DNA of 64,000 nt, taken from Ipomoea triloba (lineage: Eukaryota > Streptophyta > Magnoliopsida > Solanales > Convolvulaceae). The DNA lies in contig NC_044923.1 in the NCBI RefSeq assembly GCF_003576645.1, positions 5,692,904 to 5,756,903 on the forward strand. The letters run 5' to 3'. Below are positions 54,385 through 64,000 of this stretch, one piece after another (the stretch's first letter is position 1; each line of letters begins with the position of its first letter). The notes under the pieces are model-generated. The model made no database searches and was not told where the DNA came from. It worked only from the letters and a program-made list of their open reading frames with translations. A program made the position numbers and the translations under genes.

Positions 54385-54470
54385 GGGCAAAGACTTTGTG
54401 GTCTAGTGGCACCCGGTGTCCCGTTTTACATTCCTACATGGATGGTGGGAGTGGATTCAACTGAGGGTGT
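54385..54470 (+). mobile_element. SINE, family 1, 3'-truncated
   Basis: GGCAAAGACTTTGTGGTCTA, GTGGCACCCGGTGTCCCG and GGATGGTGGGAGTGGATTCAA match family 1 up to a diverged B box and then stop. Confidence 0.75.
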
Positions 54471-54689
54471 AAATATGGTTATTTACACCAACCTGATTAA
54501 ATGCTATTTACACTACTTATAGGTGTAAATAGCAATTAAGGTGTGCAAATAGAATTTCCCTTAATGAATTAAATGCTGAGTCTTTATCTAATGTTTTCTG
54601 GAATAATTGTTGGTGACATAAAAGATGCTGTATGCACATTTATTATTAAAAAGTACTACGTATTTTCTTGACTTGTTAAATAAAAATAC

Positions 54690-54800
54690 ACACGACAATA
54701 ATCTTGTTGTTTAGTGCCACAAAGTAACTTTTTCATATGGGAGGTCATGAGTTCAAGTTCCAATGATCCAATAGGGGTGGTATTGACTCTTTCTAATATA
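54690..54800 (+). mobile_element. SINE-like head, family 3
   Basis: CAATAATCTTGTTGTTTAGT, GCCACAAAGTAACTTTTTCA and GGGAGGTCATGAGTTCAAG match the head of the copy at 63590-63735. GGTCATGAGTTCAAGTTCC is B-box-like. Confidence 0.6.
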
Positions 54801-55290
54801 AAGTCGAACCACCGGGAGAAACTGTAGCTGGCAGTAGCCTTTGCCTCGACCTTCTTAGGTCGGGATGAACTATCCGACCAAGTCTACTTAGAAAGCTAAA
54901 CCTCGCTCCTTTATTCCAATCCTTATCACATGTGGGGAAATTAGTGAAGTCTTCGACCTTCCCCTATGCATAGGTCACACGTGTTGCACATGCCGAGCCT
55001 CCGGTATGTGCTCCCTTTCCCCTTATAAATATCAGTATATCACATTAAAAGTTGGAAGAGAGAACTTTTGGCATATGACCTCATGTCATTATCTGGGCTT
55101 ATACTTAAACCAACAAGCAAACTATTAAGAGGATCCATCTGCGCTCCAACTTCACGAGTTTATACGTATTTAGATAATCACGACGCATTTATTACATTAA
55201 TACATAATTATGTTAAACGCAGACACATAATTGTTGTACCAAGGTGGACCTTGGTCTACGGTACTGCAGTTAGAAAAATGTGATAACTCT

Positions 55291-55422
55291 AACCTAATTG
55301 GGCCAGAAGCCCAAATAAATATTGGGCCTAGCTTATAGTGGAAGCCCAATTCTAGTCTCCGTCGCATTGAAGGAAGAAAAGTGGCACAGGGGGTGGGGTG
55401 TTGCAGAGTGAAGGCGGAGAAG
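55291..55422 (+). promoter_or_regulatory. Promoter of the METTL5-like gene with four TGGGC-type motifs
   Basis: TGGGCC at 55299-55304 and 55323-55328, and GCCCA at 55309-55313 and 55344-55348, all within 50 bp and about 80-125 bp before the ATG. Clustered TGGGCC/GGCCCA site-II elements are known from plant promoters of ribosomal-protein and ribosome-biogenesis genes, where TCP factors bind. The gene that follows modifies 18S rRNA. Confidence 0.65.
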
Positions 55423-57535
<2,113 letters not shown>

Positions 57536-57864
57536 TAACATTTGAACTTTCACTGTCAAAAAGGAATGAATGTAAAATCAGAAGAAATGATAGTCCTTTT
57601 TTTTTTTTTGTAAGAGAACATGTCCCCAGTGCCCTTTCTGCACTTGTGAATTTGTGAGAAATCCAACTGGGATTTTACTTGACTGCATGGATTGGTTGAT
57701 CTATCTTTAATCTTTGATACAGAGATTTGATCAACCTTGTACAATCTTGTTTGTCTTTTCTGTGTTTCTCAGGGTTACATCATTCTTAAAATCACCATGT
57801 CTTGTTCTGAAATGTCCGAGATATCAGTGTTTTGCCTTGGGGAATTGAAAATTTTGGAAACATT

Positions 57865-58165
57865 AGTGCACCACTTACATACTTGCATAAATTTCAAACT
57901 TAAGGTGCATTATTTACTTGCATAAATTTCAAACTTAAGGTGCATTATTTTCTAGCTAAAGGTGCATAAGTTCAAAATTTAAGGTGCATCAGTTCGAAAC
58001 TTAAGGTGCATCAGTTAAGATGCATCGGTTCGAAATCTAAGGTGCATCAGTTCAGTAGTTAAGGTGCATCACTTTAGTACTAAAGGTGCATAATTTCGAC
58101 ACTTAAGGTGCATCAGTTCATAGCTTAAGGTGCATAAGTTTGACACTTAAATGTGCATCAGTTTG
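57865..58165. repeat. Spaced array of CTTAAGGTGCA units
   Basis: About ten copies of AAGGTGCAT with 20-30 base spacing, separated by variable CAGTTCGAAA- or AAATTTCAAA-type spacers. It is the reverse complement of the array at 46110-46370. It lies 330 bp downstream of the METTL5-like stop. It may be part of the 3' UTR region or a transposon body; clear terminal repeats were not found. Confidence 0.8.
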
Positions 58166-58311
58166 AGACATTTAAGATCATTCGCATCCATGTTGTTAAG
58201 TAGGGCGTTTTATTTTATTTTTTTAAAATTTCCTTCATTTTGAGCCGTTCATCTAATTTAAATCAACGGTTTAGATCTCGCCCCATTTTTCACCTGACCC
58301 TTGGCACGTTA

Positions 58312-58345
<34 letters not shown>

Positions 58346-59150
58346 TCTAGCTTCTTATAAAGCAAGAAGAGATTAGGAAAAACAAAATATAATGAAGGGT
58401 TAGGTGGACTATAAGAATGATAATGCCATGAATAATGTTACACCCAAAGAGGAAGAGCCAAGAGATGAGAGGCAGAGAGAGAGAGAGAGGTACTAACCAT
58501 TGGGACCAAAATTAATTGTCTACATATCACTCTTCATTACACACCATATCTTCCATATCCAAGAAAAATCTTATAGAGTACTTGGGATGTTGGTTTTTAA
58601 TTTTTAAAACCTTTTTTTTTTAATTAATCTTTAAAATTCTTATATCTCCATGAGGCTAGGAGCAGGAGATCATGGGAGACCAAATGCAGTGTTTTGCGGT
58701 TAAGTTGATGGTAGCCACTTGTACGTGGGGACTATTTTAGGGTTTTGTTAAATTTAAGATTATTACTTGGTATGTATGGATTATACTATTAAGAAAACTT
58801 AATTGGGGTGTCTGATACGAGTTGTCAAGTGGGTAAAATATGATTCTTGTATAAAAAATTACAAGTTTGACGATTTTTTTTCAGCATTATTTCGCTCGAG
58901 TTTATCGCACAAAGTTTTTCAATTGAAGTTTAAGTACTTCTTCTCCTGTATACCAGGAATGAGATTTATCTAATACACATTTTTAGATAACTGACTACAA
59001 ATTTTTTCATCATCAACAAGAAAACTTAATTGGGATTGATGAGAAAGTGTATACATATATGTAGCATCTTCACACGTGGATTGCGATTTTTCTCAAGATT
59101 CCATTTTGAAAAATAATTCAACTTTTGAAATGGAGGGCTTAGTTTATTGG

Positions 59151-59218
59151 GTAAAGAGTTAATGGTATGGTAAAAGTGTTTGGGTAAAGAGTTAATGGTA
59201 TGGTAAAAGTGTTTGGGA
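59151..59218. repeat. 34-bp tandem duplication
   Basis: GTAAAGAGTTAATGGTATGG plus TAAAAGTGTTTGG occurs twice with period 34. A third partial AAGTGTTTGGGAATGCTT follows a T run. The period is not 42, so it need not share the artefact seen in the transposons. Confidence 0.85.
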
Positions 59219-59904
59219 ATGCTTTTTTTTTTTCTTCTTGCATAAAAAAGTGTTTGGGAATGCTTGTAGTTGGTTTGTGCATATAAGTGAGGGGAAATAC
59301 AAACTAGTTCATCTCACTCGTGTCTAGTGCATGATAATTTCTATACTATCATATCAATAGTTTGTGATGGATAATATTAGTAGGCCATAATTCAAGTTTG
59401 GTAAGACCTGAAAGATGAGTAATTATAGAAGAATGATTCTTAAAATCACGCAGATGCTTACTAGACGAGTATTTTCAAATTATATTTGAAAATCAATCTC
59501 TACAAGACAAGATTAGATTTTTAAATTAAATGGGATACATTAGTATGTAGTTTGCAATAATTTTTTTTTTCTTTTTATGTGCGCGCGCAAAGTGGGATTA
59601 GTTCTCACTATGTATAAATATACATAGTTATAACAAGGTAAAATATTCAATTCGTTTCAATACAATTAAATTCAAGATATTCACATCTCTCTAGTAAGTA
59701 TATATATGGAAGGAATATTCTCTCTTCCCTCTCCTAAATAATATAGCCTATAGACTCTCATTATCATGTACATGTACAATACATCATCATGAAAATAGTA
59801 GAGTTTGGCTTTTCAAGCCGGAGGCCCATCCAACAATAAATTAAACTAAATAGAGTTGAGAAAAAAAGAATAGAACACAATATTTCCCTTCATTTTTCAA
59901 CGAC

Positions 59905-60125
59905 GAGAAAAACTCGCAGTCACTATCTGAGAGTGTACTGTGCATTGGATAAACTTCATTTTGTGACTCTAATCAACAAATGAGGTAAATCAATTTAGGT
60001 AGCTCACAACTGACGTCCTTGAATCAAGAAGGCTGGCTAGCTAATATATCGTCCCACTAAAAGTCAAAATCTATAACCTTGTGATTACCAAGCAAACCAC
60101 CTAACCAATTTAGCTACGATTGTCC
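59905..60125 (-). mobile_element. tRNA-derived SINE, family 2
   Basis: On the minus strand it starts GGGGACAATCGTAGCTAAAT, TGGTTAGGTGGTTTGCTTGG, TAATCACAAGGTTATAG, and ends at CTCAGATAGTGACTGCG. It matches 53023-53225 over its length with scattered changes. Confidence 0.75.
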
Positions 60126-60967
60126 CCTACAATATCATGTGATAAAAAATTTTCCTCACTGCCCCTCCCGGCCCTCATACACACACATATATATAATTTA
60201 TCTACTTATGAAAATATTGATAACCCTATCTATCTATTAAATGTAAAGTACATTATTTACGATATTGCACTATGAGATTATATAATCTTTTTAAAAAAAA
60301 ATGTTTGATGTGTATGATGCAACAGTGTGTGCATGTGTGTTTTGCCAGATAGCTGAGAAGAAAAATCTTCTAGTGTGGCAGAACATGGATACACAAACTA
60401 AATGAAATGATTTTTTTTTTTTTTGGTGTAATCTTTTTTAGCAAAAGAGATGTAGGAATCCATTATTCTCTGTATGAATCAGCTGGAGACGGACCAAATT
60501 AATTCTCCAATGCATTATATTATAATATATTGGCACATGTTACACCAAATCCCAACCTCTTCAAATGCAATATTTGTTTGAATAATAATACTATATATTT
60601 ATACATTTGTTCATTCAAATATTGGTGGATATAGTATTTTAATATTATGACAAAAATTAAATTACAAAATAAATACTTAAAGACTTATTTCTTGTAACCA
60701 CTACTCTGCTAAGAGTGTGTACGAGATAAACCTCACCCCTATGGACAAAATCAAACTCGTCACCATCTAAATACAAGAATTATGTTCCACCCATCCAATC
60801 ATTTATTCAGAGCTGATTAAGACTAATTTTAAGTGCATATAAAAATTAAAAAAGAAGAGATTAAATTTGAACTTGAGACTTTTTATACGAAATTTTAATT
60901 AGGTAAACATTATTGAATTATAAGGCCATAGGAAAAAATTCATGTTAATAAAATATATACTTAATAA

Positions 60968-61130
60968 TAAGTTTTGTGTGAGACCTTATCACAGTTAGGC
61001 GCATAATACTTTTTTAATTAAAATGTAATATTTTTTATAAATACATTTAAAAAAAGTATATTTTAACTAAAAGTTATTACCGCATTGCAAGTCTCACGTG
61101 AAACCATCTCATATAAGACTTACTCATATA
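60968..61130. mobile_element. Small inverted-repeat element (MITE-like)
   Basis: Left end TAAGTTTTGTGTGAGACC; right end, reversed, TAAGTCTTATATGAGATGG then TTTCACGTGAGACTTGC. The body contains ATAATACTTTT and GTAATATTTTT words as in the element at 36050-36530. Confidence 0.55.
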
Positions 61131-61277
61131 ATTGATGATGAGTTCGCATCACGAGAGTATATTTTGAATAATACTTTTAAGATAACATAGTGGTGAATGT
61201 TATTTAATACTCCTATTTGATACATAATGTTACATCCTTAGCTTGATCATTAAAATGTTTTAAACTTATATTATTGT

Positions 61278-61308
<31 letters not shown>

Positions 61309-62689
61309 CTCAATAATTACAAACGAAATTTATAAAAGATTTTTAATTTTTTTAATTGAGACATGCTTTTTGTCAGAAAATTTGTCTAAAACTGAAACAC
61401 CAATAAATAATAGACATTATTAATGGACAAAATTCTGTTTTGTATTAATACTGGTAGGTACATGTGTCACAGGTTGGTTGTCAATTTAGGATTTGCAAGG
61501 CACTATTTGTAGATACCTAATGTGTGGGATAAGCCATATGTTTAATTTCATATAATTAATCATTTGATCTGACTTCTCATCGCATAATCCACATATATAC
61601 CTGCTGGCTATTACTAAACAATAGTCAATAATTACTATTTATTTATGTTGGAGGGCATTAATTCTAACCTCACGTCATATTTAATCTAAAAACATAATAA
61701 GCGTGAATGAAAGTTATACCCTTCATTTATGTTCGTTTTTTCATTACGTTTTATTTATACATTATACTATAAAAGTTGTACTATATAATATTTTGAACAA
61801 ATATACCGCTACTGTTATAACTTGCGTTATCTTTTCCACTATTGTTACCATGCACATGCATCCACCATATATTTTCTTATCTTTGTCAATAATAATAATA
61901 ATAATAATAATAATTTATACACATTATATATTAGTGTTATATGTTAGTTATTTTCTAAAATATAAATATCAAATTTATTAAAATGTTTCACATTATTATT
62001 ATTATTTATAATAATTTAAATATCTAAAATCTAAAAAAATCTAAAATTTTAATATAAAGTACTAATATTGGGCACCTATTTTTTGCGCATCGTGCATAGA
62101 AAATTCTAGTATATTGTATAAGTATAGATAGATGTGCGATGAAATAGAGAGGGTAGGGGTGGATCCAAGAATTTTTTTGAGTGGGAGCGAAGTTCAAATG
62201 AATTTAAAAATGTTTATCACAAAATATCAAAATAAATTTGATATGAATCACACATATATTATTCCCCCGGCCTTGTGAATGGCAAAAAAATGTCAGTGAC
62301 AAAAAATCAAAATTTGATATGAATGTCATAGGTTAGAATTGATTTCATGACATAACATATTTTAAGGAACAACAATATATTACCTAAATATCTAGTAACA
62401 TGTATATACATTTCGTGTGTGTGTGTGTAAAAGGGGGTGGGCGGGGGCAAGGAGCACTGCCCCCATTCCGCCCTCCCGCCTCTGGATTCCCCCTGGCTAA
62501 ATAGTTGGTAGAACATGATTATTATATCATAGATTCACAAGTTTAATTATTGTAAATACCCTTTTGATCAAGCGCGTCACACAAAGTTCTACTAGTGCAA
62601 TTTATATGTTTTATGTGGTTAGTCACTTTCAAGATTCAGATAGTGACTACGAATTTTATGTGAGCTGGGTCATTTCTTTACTTCCAAGT

Positions 62690-62963
62690 AAACTTTGTTT
62701 CCACCAAAGATCAGCTGGCGGATATCTTCACAAAACCACTCTCTTCCTCCCAGTTCTGTCTACTCCGGGACAAGCTCAATGTTGTTCCTATCCCACCTTG
62801 AGCTTGAGGGGGTGTGTTAGATATATTAGGAGTCTTTGTGGTTGTGGTTTAGTCTCACCTAATAGTAGCCTATTGTATAGGGGTTAGCTACGATTGTATT
62901 GTAAGTGTACTGTACTGTGTAATGCAATCCATTCAATCAACACTCATTCGGATGTCTTCAACA
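62690..62963 (+). mobile_element. Copia 3' remnant (RNase H end, polypurine tract, partial LTR)
   Basis: The reading STKDQLADIFTKPLSSSQF then CLLRDKLNVVPIPP is the conserved end of Copia pol, followed by GAGCTTGAGGGGGTG (polypurine tract). An LTR-like TGTTAGATATATTAGG (from 62815) follows, ending near TCTTCAACA (62963). The rest of the element is missing. It is unrelated in sequence to the intact Copia at 19836-24820. Confidence 0.85.
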
Positions 62964-64000
62964 ATCACACGAGCAAGACCTCTAAGCTGAGTATGGTTAG
63001 TGATCCAACTCAGAACTTCAGTCACATCAATCTGGATGATTCTTATTAATCAAATTAAATATATTAATGAGAGACAAATAAATATCATTTATAATTGTAT
63101 ATGGGCAAGAATGATATTATTACTTAATATATGAACCTATAAATATTTCACATATAATAATAAAGTTAAAAGCAACTCATATTATAAATTATAATATTTG
63201 ACAATAGGATCAATCTTGTATGATTCTTTTCTTAATTATTATCTCGTAAAGATGGACAGAGAGACACATAGACCCTAGACCTTTAAACTAAAGCAGTATT
63301 TTATGGGTCTATGGATTCATGAGTACGATCTATGAATCTATGATATATGAAAATTCTCAATCAAAAATAGAAATGTTTCCATATAAAAAAATTTGCAAAA
63401 GTTCTTTGAAAATGTTTTGAAGTAATTTTATAATTAAAAATTTTGGAACAAAAAATTTATTCTAATGTGTCAAAAAATATTTAAGGGCTAAAACTGAAAA
63501 GTTATTTTTATTATGTTTTTTTATTAGTAGGAAAGGAAAACTCGAACAGAGCAAACTAAATAGCAAAAAATCGATAATAATGACTTTGTGGTATAGTAGC
63601 GCGAAGTGACTCTCCCAAATGGTAGGTCATGGGTTTGTGCCTAATGGATACGATATTGACTCTTTGTGCGTGCTTCAATAGATTGAGAAAGTAGTAATGA
63701 ACAGATATTATATTGTAACAGAGTCAGTAGTACTACACAAAAAAAATTGAGATATGCAAGTACTGAAAGACTCTATAGGAAACAAATAATTTTTTGATGA
63801 GCTTATCAACGACTCGATTTTTCAATGAGTTTATTTTTATTATGTTAAAATTCATATTTAATTTACTCTTTTTTGGCCCTTCCATTGATTCAAACTTTGC
63901 AATGCATAATTTCTACTTTCGATCCATCAAATTTTAAATTTCAAATTTTTCTAACACAATACAACACTCCAATCCTATGGATAGAGAGACATACACATAG
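62964..64000. other. Gene-free AT-rich spacer
   Basis: Apart from the SINE at 63590-63735 nothing recognisable. Confidence 0.6.
63590..63735 (+). mobile_element. Chimeric SINE: family 3 head with family 1 tail
   Basis: The head ATGACTTTGTGGTATAGTAG, GCGCGAAGTGACTCTCCC and GGTAGGTCATGGGTTTGTGCC matches 54690-54800. The tail GTAGTAATGAACAGATATTA, TATTGTAACAGAGTCAGTAG and TACTAC matches the 3' end of the family 1 copies at 34244 and 37030 (read on their strand), and an A-rich tail follows. Confidence 0.75.

Larger units (their letters stand above)
52440..55290. other. Gene-free spacer rich in SINEs and MITEs
   Basis: It starts with the 3' UTR of the Aux/IAA gene. No other coding sequence is supported. 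It holds SINE copies at 53023-53225, 53774-53890, 54385-54470 and 54690-54800. A TTAGCTGATTG/CTAATTAATTAAACACTC stretch of hAT-MITE type lies at 53490-53765. A Stowaway-like 3' half lies near 54060-54190. Confidence 0.6.
58166..62689. other. Gene-free AT-rich spacer
   Basis: No coding sequence supported. It contains (CA)n(TA)n at 58312-58346, a GA run near 58475-58488, and a 34-bp direct duplication at 59151-59218. It also contains a family-2 SINE (59905-60125), an inverted-repeat element (60968-61130), (TA)n at 61270-61305 and (AAT)n at 61888-61913. Confidence 0.6.

Noticed and set aside
61703..61981. 92-codon plus ORF rich in Ile and Tyr
   Set aside because: Produced by AT-rich DNA and an AAT microsatellite.

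Overview
The window is nuclear DNA from a flowering plant, almost certainly a eudicot. The evidence is intron-rich genes with plant-only families (an Aux/IAA repressor), AT-rich spacers, and plant-type Ty3/Gypsy, Copia, hAT, MITE and SINE elements. The Aux/IAA sequence and the repeats would fit an asterid, but I cannot fix the species. No CRISPR, operon or prokaryotic structure is present. The sequence is draft quality: a 229-base N gap (1229-1457), a single N at 23602 inside an exact 181-bp duplication, and at least fifteen 42-bp step duplications inside transposon ORFs that look like assembly errors.

Layout. 1-6649: a minus-strand Ty3/Gypsy element (integrase, RNase H, RT, protease, gag, PBS and one LTR; the other LTR lies off the left edge). 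6650-11524: a SINE, an orphan promoter-plus-first-exon-like segment, and a hAT transposase gene lacking its N-terminus. 11525-16417: a complete 15-exon gene for a 2-oxoglutarate/Fe(II) oxygenase-like protein (403 aa). 17190-28694: its tandem duplicate, with the same 15 exons, split in exon 9 by a Copia element with identical LTRs (19836-24820) and carrying a non-autonomous antisense LTR element in intron 12 (25910-27849). 29585-33572: a 13-exon mitochondrial-type adrenodoxin (ferredoxin) reductase gene (488 aa). 33573-49834: about 16 kb with no convincing gene, filled with SINEs, MITEs and inverted-repeat elements. 49835-52439: a five-exon Aux/IAA gene, closest to IAA27/IAA8/IAA9 (327 aa). 52440-55422: SINE- and MITE-rich spacer. 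55423-57535: a nine-exon METTL5-type 18S rRNA adenine methyltransferase gene (215 aa) with a cluster of TGGGCC-type promoter motifs. 57536-64000: spacer with a CTTAAGGTGCA spaced array, SINEs, MITEs and a Copia 3' remnant.

The host genes are ordinary housekeeping or signalling genes and do not form a shared pathway. The most informative stretch is the oxygenase pair: all exons of both copies were joined by hand and stay in frame, so the second copy appears to have been disabled very recently by one transposon insertion. The most important caution is the 42-bp duplications. Because 42 is a multiple of three they keep ORFs open and imitate protein repeats.
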